Below, in pieces: positions 15,654-25,900 of a stretch of DNA of 58,699 nucleotides. Every line of letters begins with the position of its first letter. Position 1 is the first letter of the stretch. Source of the stretch: a virus. The translations under genes and the position numbers were made by a program. The DNA lies in the IMG/VR virus record IMGVR_UViG_3300008262_000059, positions 1 to 58,699 of that record, one strand, 5' to 3'. The notes beneath the pieces were generated by a model. That model searched no databases. It was not told where the DNA came from and saw only the letters and a program-made list of their open reading frames with translations.

Positions 15654-17522
15654 ATGTCGCTCCAGAGACTTCAGTTCCGCCCCGGTGTCATCCGGGATGT
15701 GACCGGGTACACGAACGAGGGCGGCTGGCGCGTCAGCAACCTCGTTCGTTTCCGCTTGGGGTTTCCGGAGTCCATCGGCGGTTGGGAGAAGTACGCTCCT
15801 CTCTACTCCTTCCTTGGAACCTGCCGATCCATGCTCAACTGGGTCGCGCTTGATGGCTCGAACTATCTCGCCTTCGGCACGAACCTGAAATACTACGTCG
15901 AGCTTGGCGGATATAACTACGACATCACGCCCATCCGCGCGACCGCGACTCTTAACAACCCGTTTGCGGCGACCAACGGCTTTCCAACGATCACCGTTAC
16001 CGATGCCGCGCACGGCTGCGTGACAGGCGACTATGTGACGTTTAGCGGTGCGGTGTCGCTCGGCGGAAACATTACTGCGACGATCCTCAACAAAGAGTAC
16101 TCTGTCACGGTTGTTGACGCGAACACCTATACGATTACGGCTTCTGTCAACGCCAACTCTTCTGATACCGGGAACGGCGGCGCATCAGTCACGGCAGCAT
16201 ATCAAATCAACATCGGTCTTGATAACGCTGTTTTAGGAAACGGCTGGGGCGCAGGCTATTGGGGACGTGACACGTGGGGGTCTGGAACTACCCTTAACGT
16301 CACTCAGCAACTTCGTCTCTGGTCTCAGGACAACTACGGCGAAGACCTGATCTTCAACATTCGTGACGGAGACATCTATTACTGGGATGCTTCGACCGCG
16401 AACATCGTTCCACTGACCAGCGCCCAGCGCGGCGTGGCTCTTTCGTCCCTGTCCACGGACAGTGGAACACCGACCATTGCCAGTCAGGTGTTGGTCTCGG
16501 ATCGTGACAGGCACGTCATTGCGTTCGGGGCGAACTCCGGAGGGTCCACGGCCCAAGATCCTTTGTCCATTCGGTTCTCCTCGCAGGAAGACCCGTTCAC
16601 GTGGACGCCTGCTCCAACCAACACGGCTGGCGAGCTTCGTATTGGTTCGGGAACTCACATCGTTAAGGCTATCGAGACTAAGCGTGAAATCATCGTGTTC
16701 ACGGATGTCGCTGCGTACTCGATGCAGTTCATTGGTCCGCCGGATACGTTTGGTATTCAGCAGGTGGCGGCAGGCACGACGATCTGCGGATACAATAGCG
16801 CCGTCTCTGTTGATGACACGATCTTCTGGATGGGCATCAACACGTTCTACGTCTACTCCGGTCAGACGCAGGAGCTTGTTTGCCCGCTGTTGAACTACGT
16901 GTTCAACGACTTCAACAAGGACGAGGCGAACAAGGTGTTCGCCGCGTCTAACTCCGAGTTCAACGAAGTCACGTGGTTCTATCCATCCGCCACATCCTCC
17001 GAGAACGATCTGTACGTGACGTACAATTACGTCGAGCGGGTCTGGACGTACGGATCTCTGGCTCGTACCGGCTGGATTGATCGCGGAACGCGAAACTACC
17101 CGACAGGGGCCGCGACAGACGGCTATCTCTACTATCACGAGAAGGGCACTGACGACGGCAGCACCGTGCCTCCGTCCCCGCTGAACGCCTATATCGAAAG
17201 CGCGCCTGTCGAGATCGGGGATGGGGATAAGTTCTCCTTCGTCCGCCGCGTGATCCCGGACGTGTCTTTCTATAACGCCACGAACAGCCCAACCGTGAAC
17301 TTCACGTTGAAAACACAGAACTACCCCGGCTCGAACTACGAGAGCGGCTCTAACTCGTCTGTTGTCAGGACGGCCACGGTCCCTGTGGATCAATACACGC
17401 AGGTGCTGGATGTCCGGCTGCGTGGGCGGTCTGTCATACTCAGGGTCGAGAGCAACAGGGTTGGGACTCGTTGGGGTCTGGGGTCGCCACGTCTTGAGAC
17501 GCAAGTCGATGGGCGGCGCTGA
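15654..17522 (+). CDS. Tail protein, likely beta-propeller nozzle/hub
   Basis: 622 residues, starting MSLQRLQFRPGVIRDVTGYT, a motif that opens a widespread family of podovirus tail proteins. Repeated Trp/Gly and Asp-rich strands (LRLWSQDNYGEDLIFNIRDG, GDIYYWDASTANIVPLTSAQ, REIIVFTDVAAYSMQFIGPP, TIFWMGINTFYVYSG) look like propeller blades, as in the P22 gp10 and T7 gp12 tail proteins; an inserted immunoglobulin-like part lies at about residues 110-185. It probably forms the tail tube end beneath the adaptors. Confidence 0.7.
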   Translation: MSLQRLQFRPGVIRDVTGYTNEGGWRVSNLVRFRLGFPESIGGWEKYAPLYSFLGTCRSMLNWVALDGSNYLAFGTNLKYYVELGGYNYDITPIRATATLNNPFAATNGFPTITVTDAAHGCVTGDYVTFSGAVSLGGNITATILNKEYSVTVVDANTYTITASVNANSSDTGNGGASVTAAYQINIGLDNAVLGNGWGAGYWGRDTWGSGTTLNVTQQLRLWSQDNYGEDLIFNIRDGDIYYWDASTANIVPLTSAQRGVALSSLSTDSGTPTIASQVLVSDRDRHVIAFGANSGGSTAQDPLSIRFSSQEDPFTWTPAPTNTAGELRIGSGTHIVKAIETKREIIVFTDVAAYSMQFIGPPDTFGIQQVAAGTTICGYNSAVSVDDTIFWMGINTFYVYSGQTQELVCPLLNYVFNDFNKDEANKVFAASNSEFNEVTWFYPSATSSENDLYVTYNYVERVWTYGSLARTGWIDRGTRNYPTGAATDGYLYYHEKGTDDGSTVPPSPLNAYIESAPVEIGDGDKFSFVRRVIPDVSFYNATNSPTVNFTLKTQNYPGSNYESGSNSSVVRTATVPVDQYTQVLDVRLRGRSVILRVESNRVGTRWGLGSPRLETQVDGRR

Positions 17523-17815
17523 TGGATGTCCGGCTGGTCTTCCCGACCTTTCCGAACCCTCCTTCGCAATACAACCAGCAGTATCTTGAGGCTCTGGTTC
17601 GTTCGTTGGATGCGCTTGTCCGGGTCATCCGGGCTCCGGGTGAGGGGCGTCAGACGACCATTGTCCTGACGAACTTGCAGTCGAACGACTACGGCCTTGA
17701 GCCGGGAACGATCTTCGAGGTGAACGGGGCGCTGCGGGTTTCTGTTTTGTACAGCCCGTACGTCGCCGGTCTGTCCGCCACAGGGTCTGTCGGGTCTGTG
17801 ACAGTTACGACCTGA
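17522..17815 (+). CDS. Small virion-region protein (97 aa)
   Basis: TGATG overlap with the tail protein. Helical N-terminal part FPNPPSQYNQQYLEALVRSL, a beta middle, and a C-terminal copy of the repeat motif VAGLSATGSVGSVTVTT that builds the protein at 9581. This shared motif suggests the two meet in the same fibre or tail structure. Similar short genes follow the large tail protein in related phages. Function unknown. Confidence 0.65.
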   Translation: MDVRLVFPTFPNPPSQYNQQYLEALVRSLDALVRVIRAPGEGRQTTIVLTNLQSNDYGLEPGTIFEVNGALRVSVLYSPYVAGLSATGSVGSVTVTT

Positions 17816-17919
17816 CTTGTCTTTAAGGCTGTAAACGGGTAGGTTTTCAGACGCCAGTATCAGGCTCTGGCCCTGCTCAAAACCTTAGTCGCTATATGCG
17901 CGCCTCATAGGGAACGATA

Positions 17920-19404
17920 ATGCAGGCCGATGCTCTCGTCCAAGATCGGGACTTTCAACGGACTTTGGGTGCGTCTCCTTTCTCTGAGGGAGATCTTCCT
18001 CGTCTCTCTTCCGAAGTTGGTAAGGCTTACACCCGTCTGGACGACGACCAGAAGGCGCAGCTTCAGGAACTCTCTGACGATCTGATGGAGTTCTCCACTG
18101 AGGAGCTTCGCACGTTTAAGTATTTTCTCGTGTATCTGCGCCAGAACCGGGCGCGCTACAGCGAGATCGTTTCCAAGATGTATGCCGGTGGGCTGATCGA
18201 GCAGGGCTCTCTCCCGGAAGCTTACTCGCCTGCGTTCTTCTCTTTCCTGACCAGCTTGGTCGATGGCATCCTTGTCAAGAAGAAGGAGCAGGAGACGACC
18301 CGCGGGTTTGCGAAGGGCGGCATCGTCAGTCTGAAGGCGGCGGCGGAGAAGGTCCGCAAGGCTGGCCGTGACGGCGACACCGTTTTGGCTCACATCACAC
18401 CTGCGGAAGCCGCTCTTCTGAAGAGCCGTGGCGGCGCGGGCACGATCAACCCGAAGACGGGTCTGCCTGAATACAAGAGCATCTTCTCGAAGATTGGCAG
18501 CTTCTTCAAGAAGGCTGCTCCGATCATTCTCCCCATTGCCCTGAACTTCCTTGTTCCGGGCCTCGGCGCTATCGCATCGGGCGCGATTGGCGCTGGCGTT
18601 GGCTCGCTGATCGGCGGTGCAAAGCCGCGTGACGCCCTGAAGGCCGCTCTCCTTGGCGGTCTGACAGGCGGAATTGGCGCGGGCATTAGCGGCGCGCTAT
18701 CTGGGACAGGTTTCATGGCGGGCGTCACTGGCGCGCTCCCCAGCGGGTTTGGCGGAACGACCGCCGCTGGTCCGGGTTTCTTCGAGAGCATCGGAGAAAA
18801 GCTCGGGTTTAGCTCTGTTTCTGGTGCGGCACCTCCCGTTCCACCTAGCTCGATCCCCGTCCCCGCCGACGGCACAATGGCCGGTGAGGCTTTTGGGGGC
18901 GGTTCGTTTGGCTCCGCCGCTGCTCGCACGGCAGAAGGCGCGAAAGCCGCCAGTTCCGGGCTTGGCATTGGAAGTCTTGCTGGTAAGGCGACGGATCTCA
19001 TTAAGGAATATCCGAAGACGGCTGTCGCGCTCGGCCTCGGCGCGGGTGCGTTGTTAGCAGGCGCTGGCGGTGGGGACAAAGCACCTCCCCCGCTTGCTCG
19101 TGGTCCGGGCTCGCGGGAACTCATGGAGCAGAACCCGAGCCGCTACGTGTTCGACATCGCCAACTTCCGCCCCCGTTACACCACGGGCGCGGGACTATTC
19201 ACGGCGGCGACCGGCGGTCTTGCCGCCAAGGGCGGCAAGGTCTCTGGTCCGGGAACCGAAACCAGCGATTCCATTCCTGCGCGTCTCAGCGACGGCGAGT
19301 TCGTCTTCACGGCGAAAGCTGTCAGAGGCGCTGGCGGCGGTGACAGAATGAAGGGCGCTCGCAAGATGTACGAGCTTATGCACAAGTTCGAGCGGATGGC
19401 GTAA
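17920..19404 (+). CDS. Putative internal virion protein with hydrophobic Gly region
   Basis: 494 residues, AGGGAAC before ATG 17920. N-terminal 130 residues are helical. A segment DGDTVLAHITPAEAALLKS recalls the DTVxAHxTPGE motif repeated in several virion proteins of this phage. Then a long Gly/Ala hydrophobic stretch (IILPIALNFLVPGLGAIASG, AIGAGVGSLIGGAK, GLTGGIGAGISGA) could enter membranes, as ejection proteins do. The C-terminus again has GPGTETSDSIPARLSDGEFV. Likely a DNA-ejection protein, by analogy with T7 gp14-16. Confidence 0.6.
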   Translation: MQADALVQDRDFQRTLGASPFSEGDLPRLSSEVGKAYTRLDDDQKAQLQELSDDLMEFSTEELRTFKYFLVYLRQNRARYSEIVSKMYAGGLIEQGSLPEAYSPAFFSFLTSLVDGILVKKKEQETTRGFAKGGIVSLKAAAEKVRKAGRDGDTVLAHITPAEAALLKSRGGAGTINPKTGLPEYKSIFSKIGSFFKKAAPIILPIALNFLVPGLGAIASGAIGAGVGSLIGGAKPRDALKAALLGGLTGGIGAGISGALSGTGFMAGVTGALPSGFGGTTAAGPGFFESIGEKLGFSSVSGAAPPVPPSSIPVPADGTMAGEAFGGGSFGSAAARTAEGAKAASSGLGIGSLAGKATDLIKEYPKTAVALGLGAGALLAGAGGGDKAPPPLARGPGSRELMEQNPSRYVFDIANFRPRYTTGAGLFTAATGGLAAKGGKVSGPGTETSDSIPARLSDGEFVFTAKAVRGAGGGDRMKGARKMYELMHKFERMA

Positions 19405-19406
19405 TC

Positions 19407-20459
19407 ATGGCTGAGGTAACACAACAGGAACAGATTGTTCGCGAAGCCCCAGAGATCGAAGCCTATAAGCTCGGTCTTTTGGATCTTGCGAAGCAGCGCG
19501 CCGAAATCCCCGTCAATCTTCCTGCGATTGAGATTGCCGGTCTCATGCCGGAGCAGCTTACTGCACGTGAGCTTGCTGCGGAGGGCATCGGCTCCTATCG
19601 CCCATACCTCGATGCGGCCCTAGAAGCGTATCAGGCGGCAGCGTCGGGTTACGGTGCGCTTCCTTCGTATGGTCAAGAGGCGATTGGCGCTGTTCGTCAG
19701 GGCGCGAATGTCGCTACCGATCTCTCCCTTCGCGGCGCGCAGGCTTACGATCCGACTGCTGTCAGCCAGTTTATGAACCCCTATCAGAGCGCGGTGACGC
19801 AGGAAGCTCTGAAGGAGATGCAGCGTCAGGCTGACATCGCCCGTACGCAGCAGGCCGCTCGCGCTGTCAAAGCGGGTTCGTATGGCGGCAGCCGCTTCGG
19901 CGTCGAGTCTTCTGAGCTTGCGCGTAATCTGGCGGACATCCAGTCGAAGCGTATCTTCGAGGACTACTCTACGAACTACAGTCAGGCGCAGGCTGCGGCC
20001 ATGAACGCCTTCCAGAACCAACAGGCTCGTCTTCAGCAGGCGGGTCAAACGGCGCTTGGTGCTGGCACTGCGCTTGGTCAGGCGGCGGTGTCTGGCGGTC
20101 AGTTGCAGCAGGCGGGTGCGGCGGGCATTGGTGGCCTTGGTCAACAGACCTCGGCCCTTGGTCAGCAGCTGTCGGGTCTTGGTCAGGGCGACGTATCGTT
20201 CCTGTATAATCTTGGCGAAAAGACGCGCGGCTACGAACAGTCTGTTCTGGACGCTGCGCGACAGACGGCAATCCAGCAGGAATACGAGCCGTTCCAACGT
20301 GTCTCGTTCCTCAGCGACATCTACAAGGGTGCGCCGTCTTCGCAGCAGACGATCAGCCAGACCACGGCCCCCTCACCTTCGCTTATCTCACAGGCGGCGG
20401 GTCTCGGCATCGCTGGTCTGAGCGCGTACAATCTGTTTGGTGGCGGCAAGTCGCCGTAA
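19407..20459 (+). CDS. Putative internal virion protein (350 aa)
   Basis: Two bases after the previous stop. Mostly helical and very Ala/Gln-rich: YQSAVTQEALKEMQRQADIA, QAAAMNAFQNQQARLQQAGQ. A long coiled coil is likely from about 100 to 290. The N-terminal part contains LDLAKQRAEIPVNLPAIEIAG. Paired with the neighbour at 17920 and the giant protein at 22968, it fits the ejection-protein set that forms a channel across the periplasm. Assignment is by context. Confidence 0.6.
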   Translation: MAEVTQQEQIVREAPEIEAYKLGLLDLAKQRAEIPVNLPAIEIAGLMPEQLTARELAAEGIGSYRPYLDAALEAYQAAASGYGALPSYGQEAIGAVRQGANVATDLSLRGAQAYDPTAVSQFMNPYQSAVTQEALKEMQRQADIARTQQAARAVKAGSYGGSRFGVESSELARNLADIQSKRIFEDYSTNYSQAQAAAMNAFQNQQARLQQAGQTALGAGTALGQAAVSGGQLQQAGAAGIGGLGQQTSALGQQLSGLGQGDVSFLYNLGEKTRGYEQSVLDAARQTAIQQEYEPFQRVSFLSDIYKGAPSSQQTISQTTAPSPSLISQAAGLGIAGLSAYNLFGGGKSP

Positions 20460-20481
20460 TTTCTGAAATAGGGCACCGGCA

Positions 20482-22950
20482 ATGGCTGACGATTATGCCT
20501 CGATAGTTGAACAGGCTTATATCAACGAGACGGGTCGGGCTTCCGATCCGGAGGGGGCGGCTTATTGGACGGGTCTTCTTGAGTCCGGAGCGATCAGTCC
20601 CGGCGACCTCAGCTCCTTGTTCTCCGGGACGGCGGAAGGAACCACCTTTGACCAAGCAGCTGCTAGGGCAGCTGAAGGAGCCGCTATTGGACAAGCGGTC
20701 GAGCCGAGTAGCGCCGGAACTGGCCCTAATCTTTTTGATAAAATCCGAGAGTTCAATCAAATGAACCCTGCGGACGGCGGCATCGCCAGTCTTGGCAGCG
20801 GCACGACGGCGGGTCAGGTTGCTCCAACCACGGCCCCCGAACTTCGGTCCTTCTTGGAAGGCCAGTATCAGTCCGAGTTTGGCCGTCAGTTTGATGCTCC
20901 GGGCCTCGACTATTGGGCGGACCAGATCCAGAAGGGAAACATCACCAAGGAGCAAGTCGCGGAGATCTTCTCTAAGAGCCCGGAAGGTCTGAAGTACGAC
21001 ATTGCAAACCTTGCGGCGGGCAAGACGACGGATGTTGGCTTTCTCCCTTCCGACCTTTTGAAGAGGTACAGCGATCTCCAAGCCGCGTATCAGACAGCCG
21101 TCTATCGCCCCGGAGACGTTGAGGGTCTGAAGTATTGGCTGGCTAATCCAACCGATTACGCGAAGGCGCTTGGTGGTAGCGACGAGGCTTTCATTCAAGA
21201 GGCTTATCGAAACACTCTTAAATATGCCCCAGATCCGGAAGGTCTGAAGTACTGGGTGGGTCAGTTGGCCGCGGGCAAGGTCACGCGGGCCGGTCTTCCC
21301 ACCGCTCTGATGAACGCGACCAAAAAAGCAGAAGAAGAAAAAAAGAAGATTGAACAGCAGAAGATTGTCGCAGATAAGCAAGCGGTTGCTGGTCAAAGGA
21401 GTCAGTACCTCTACGACTTTGGCAACTTCCCGATAGTCGCTGGCACGCGAACAACGGCGGATGGAAGAGTCGTTCCAACCGTTAACCTCAATCTCAAACA
21501 GCGACCGAAGGTTAGCCTTGGGATTAAGGCGTTTGCCCCACTTAGTTTGACGGGATATGAGTACGATCCGTCTTCTGTCAGCCTTTTCGGAGGCAATCGG
21601 CTTTTTGGTGGGACCGGAATGACGAGCGGGAAGTCTGTCAGTCTCTTTGGTAATCCGGGAATGGCTCAGGCGGCATCAACAGGTGCGGCGCAAGAGGAAG
21701 TCGTCGCGGCAGCCAACGGCGGCATGATCTCGTCTGATCCTGTCATGCGTCGAGCGATGTTCAAGGCCGGTGGACCTGTGTCCTCTGTCGGCACCGGCAT
21801 CACGTCCACGGTTGCTTCTCCGGAGGAGAACGCCAAGGCTCTCCAGACGATGTTTGCGCCGGGGTTCCGCAGCGGCGGCGAAGTGCAATACTTCCAAGAG
21901 GGCGGCGAGGCCGTTGACGAAGAGCGCGTGGGCGAGCAGGCGGCTGAGATGTCCGCCCTTGAGCGGCTGCGGGCGCAGACCCGTAATCCCGAGCCGCGCT
22001 TCAAGCCAGTGATGGAAGTCTTCCGCGAGAACCGAACGCTGCCTATCGACCGTGAGCAGGCGTATACGGGCCGTAGTATGCGTGGCGAGAACGTGGACGT
22101 GGTTCAGTCTCCGTACGCCGGGGGCATGGAAGGCTTTATGCCTCCCCAGATGCAGGATGTTTCTGCGCCACCTGCGCCTAGATATTCCGCGGAAGAAAGA
22201 GCGCGGCTTGCCCGTCAGGCTGCGGCGGATCAGATCGCTGAACGCGAGATGTACCGTCAGGCTGAGGAGGACCAAAGGCTCTATCGCGGCGCGGCTGCTG
22301 CCGCTCCGGCTGAGACGGCCCCGTCCAGAGCCACTGCGGAAAGCGCAAGGGAGCCCGTCAAGGACCGTCTCACGCTTCGTCTTGAGGAACTAAAGGCTGA
22401 ACGCGAGGCCAATAAGGAGAAGCGTCGGGAGAACCAGCTTCTCGCGCTGATGCAGGCTGGCTTTGCCGCCGCCTCGGGTCGCAGCTCAAATGCTCTTGCG
22501 AACATCGCTGCGGGCGGCATCTCTGGCGTTCAGACGCTGGCTGAACTTAACAAGGATGTTCGTGCCGAAGACCGCGCGCTTCGCAGGGAAATCCTTGAGA
22601 CCGAGCTTACGCAAGAGCGTATGCGTGAGGCGGCTGCCGAACGTCGAGCCGGTCGTGAGCAGACGGCTGCCGAGCGCCAGCGCACGCTGTTGCAGACGGT
22701 TAGCTCTAATGCCCGTCAGGAGATCTCCTCGATCAGCCAGCTTATTGGGACTGAGGAAGGCAAACTCCTCACTCCCGGCATTACCGAGGAGCAGAAGGCT
22801 CCGATCAAGTCGGAAATCGCTCGACTTAAAAATCAGCGAGAAGCGGCGCTCGAACAGATGTATGGTGTGTACGAGAGCTTGGGGATACGGAGACCTCGGA
22901 CGGTTGAACAAGAGTCCCCAGACTTTAAGTTCTTGGGCCAGAGAAGATAA
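20482..22950 (+). CDS. Large virion protein with DUF4214-like repeats
   Basis: 822 residues. The first 280 contain four repeats with the pattern Y..x(2)GR..D..G..YW...L..G (ETGRASDPEGAAYWTGLLES; EFGRQFDAPGLDYWADQIQK; VYRPGDVEGLKYW; LKYAPDPEGLKYWVGQLAAG), typical of DUF4214, a domain better known in bacterial secreted and surface proteins. The middle is Gly/Ser-rich with FRSGGEVQYFQEGGE; the C-terminal 200 residues are a long coiled coil (RLEELKAEREANKEKRRENQ, RAGREQTAAERQRTLLQTV). Likely an internal or tail virion protein. Confidence 0.65.
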   Translation: MADDYASIVEQAYINETGRASDPEGAAYWTGLLESGAISPGDLSSLFSGTAEGTTFDQAAARAAEGAAIGQAVEPSSAGTGPNLFDKIREFNQMNPADGGIASLGSGTTAGQVAPTTAPELRSFLEGQYQSEFGRQFDAPGLDYWADQIQKGNITKEQVAEIFSKSPEGLKYDIANLAAGKTTDVGFLPSDLLKRYSDLQAAYQTAVYRPGDVEGLKYWLANPTDYAKALGGSDEAFIQEAYRNTLKYAPDPEGLKYWVGQLAAGKVTRAGLPTALMNATKKAEEEKKKIEQQKIVADKQAVAGQRSQYLYDFGNFPIVAGTRTTADGRVVPTVNLNLKQRPKVSLGIKAFAPLSLTGYEYDPSSVSLFGGNRLFGGTGMTSGKSVSLFGNPGMAQAASTGAAQEEVVAAANGGMISSDPVMRRAMFKAGGPVSSVGTGITSTVASPEENAKALQTMFAPGFRSGGEVQYFQEGGEAVDEERVGEQAAEMSALERLRAQTRNPEPRFKPVMEVFRENRTLPIDREQAYTGRSMRGENVDVVQSPYAGGMEGFMPPQMQDVSAPPAPRYSAEERARLARQAAADQIAEREMYRQAEEDQRLYRGAAAAAPAETAPSRATAESAREPVKDRLTLRLEELKAEREANKEKRRENQLLALMQAGFAAASGRSSNALANIAAGGISGVQTLAELNKDVRAEDRALRREILETELTQERMREAAAERRAGREQTAAERQRTLLQTVSSNARQEISSISQLIGTEEGKLLTPGITEEQKAPIKSEIARLKNQREAALEQMYGVYESLGIRRPRTVEQESPDFKFLGQRR

Positions 22951-22967
22951 TATCAAGGATATGACAG

Positions 22968-25900
22968 ATGCCGGTCTACGAGGTTCAAGCGCCTGATGGC
23001 ACGGTCTTGCAGATTGAAGGACCGGAGGGCGCTTCTCAGGAGTCCATCCTGTCATACGCTAAAAATGTAGCGTACCCGGCCTTCCTTGCCGAAAAGCAAA
23101 AGCCCGAGCCCCAGCAATCTGTTCTCCGGCAGGTTGCTGACGTCCCCCTAAAGATTGGTGCGGGCGCAGTCTCTGGCGTTCGCATGATTGCTGACGCCTT
23201 TGGTGCGGGCTCTGCTGTATCAGAAAACCTGAAGGGTGCTGAGGGCTACATCGAGAGCCTTCTCTCCGCACAGTCCAAAAAAGATTCCGCCGAGATTGCT
23301 CGCATCATGGACGATGCGAAAGACAAGGGCGTCTACGATCAGGTCGTGGCAGCGGTCAACGCGCTGAAGGTGGCCCCGATTGATCTTGTCGCGCAGGGTC
23401 TCGGCACGATGGCCCCGACTATTATCGGTGGTCTTGCTCTTAGGGTTGGCGCGCCCGCAGTCGGCGTTTTGATGGGTGCTGGCACGATCAAGGGGGCCAT
23501 CTATGACGAGACCAAGAAGGTCTTGATGGAGAAGGGGGTATCCCCCGGCCTCGCTGACGAAATCGCGCAGGAAGCGCAGTCGTACGATGGCAAGAACATC
23601 GACCAGATTCTTATTGGTGCAGGTCTTGGTGTTGCTGACGCCTTGACAGGAGCCAGCCGTATCCTGACAAACGTCGCTAGGCAGGCCGCAGGAAAGGCCG
23701 TGGCCGAGGGCGTAGTAAAGGAGATCGGCAGAAACCTCCCGTCTCGACTTGTACGTGGTGCGGCGGGAGAAGCTCCGCTCGAAGCTCTGCAAGGCGGTCA
23801 AGAACAGCTGGCACAAAACCTCGCTATTCAGCGCGAGGGGTTTGAGCGTCCTACCTTCCAAGGTGTCGCCGGTCAGGCGGCGCTGGAAGGGTTGGTTGGC
23901 GGCATCACGGGCGGCGCAGCGCGCGGAGCCTTTGGCCGTCGCCCCGGAGAGCTTCCCCCTGTGCTTCCACCCGTCAGGCCCGGAGAGGAGCCATCCCCCG
24001 CTCCGGCAGTTCCCCCTGCTACTCCGGGTCTGACACCCCCGTCGCCTCCCGGAACCCCTCCCGGCGCCGCGGCTGCGGCGGGGGCACTTCAGACTCCGGC
24101 GTCTATTCAGAATGTCCTGAGCGTCACGGGCGGCGCTGTGCCCGCAACGCTTCAAGGCTCCGTGCAGTTGGCCCAACAGCCGACGCTCCCGGCCCCCGGA
24201 CCAACGACCATTCAAATCCCGACGCCTCCGCCGATCTCGGTGCCGGGGACGCTGGGCACTACGCTCGCCCCGACATCTGTCACGGGCGGGCTTGAGCCGA
24301 CCATTCGTCCGCTGGAGCCTGTCACCACTCCGCCCGCTCTCCAGCTTCCGACCCTTCCGAGGGATCTCGCTGGCGCGAAGCCCCGCTTCAGTCGTATTCC
24401 GCTGTCATTTGCGAGCGACATCGACAAGGCGTTGTACATAACCGCGCAGCAAACAAAGTCTCCGCGAGACGCTGACTACCGCAAGTGGCTCACGAGCCTC
24501 GGCTACAATCAGTCGGACATTACGCGCCTTGGCAATCAGGTCCGCAACCGTATCAAAAACTTAGTCGGACAGGCTCCGGGTGCAGAGGTCGTTCCAATCC
24601 CGACCTTTGCGGCGCTTCCGGCTGCCGGTGCTGCCCGTACGCGTGCTGCTGCTCCCCTTCTTGCTGTTCCTCCGGCGGCTGCTCCGACGCCTGCTCCGGC
24701 TCCCACTCCCGCCGTCTCGCCTCTTGCTGCGGCACTTACTCCTGTCCCAGCGCCAGCGGTGGCTCCCCCTGCGCCCGCAGCCGCTCCCGCTCCGACACCT
24801 TCCCGTGCACTTGCTCTGGCGTTTCAGAGGACGCCGGAGCAGCATCGCTTCAAGTTTGTGAAGACGGGCGTGCAGTCCATCCCCGAGATCGAGACGGCCC
24901 CGCTAATTGTCGAGCTTTCGTCTGTCATCTCTTCCGAGGTGCCGGGTTACGACCCGGCATTGCAGCCGCGTGACAGAACGAGGACTGGATCGGATATTCA
25001 GATTGCCGACATCATCTCGAAGTTTGATCCCCAACTTCTGACCTTTGACCTTAGCACCAAGCGTGGTGCGCCCATCGTCAATGAGAACATGAATGTTGAG
25101 AGCGGCAACGGGCGCATCATGGCCCTGCGTCGCATCTACGAATCACAGCCTGCTCTGGCGGAAGCCTACAAGGCCGAACTTACCCGCCTTGGGTTTGACA
25201 TTTCAGGCATGAGCAATCCCGTTCTCATTCAACGTCGCGGGACGCCCCTCACGCCGGAGGAGACGCAAGCGTACGTCGGAGCTGCGAACACGCCCGACGT
25301 TATGCAGATGAGCGCGGCTGAACTGGCGAAAGAGGACGCCAAGAAGATCACTGTCGAGATGCTCGACCGCATCCCAGAGGGTCGTGACTACACCTCCCAA
25401 CGGTTCGTTGTTGATTTTCTGCGGAAACTCCCGGCGAACGAGCTTAACACCATGCTTAATGCAAAGGGTGAGTTAAGCCCGGACGGCGAGCGCCGCATCC
25501 GAAACGCCGTATTTGCAAAGGCTTTTGGTGACTCGCAGGCTATTGCGCGCATTGCGGAGTCCACCGACGACAACATCCGGTCGATCTCGAACGCCCTGAT
25601 CGACAACCTCGTCAACTTCGCGAAGCTGCGTCTGTCCATCGAGAATGGTCGGACCGACCCCGGTTTCTCAACCGACCCGCTCATCGACGCCATCAACCGC
25701 ATCTCTCAGATGCGTAACACCGGCACGACGCTCGAAAACTATCTGTCGCAAGTGGATGCCTTTAATCCCATTCCGCCGATGACAGAGAAGTTCATGCGCC
25801 TCTTCTACAGCGAGAGGGCGCGGGCGCTTGGTCGGGCGAAGATCTCTGACGGTCTTGGCTTCTATGCACGTGAAGCTTTGAAGGTCACTCCTCCGGATGA

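Noticed and set aside
24580-24861. Long open readings in other frames across the Pro/Ala linker of the giant virion protein
   Set aside because: They arise from the biased GC-rich codons of the linker and show no independent start signals.
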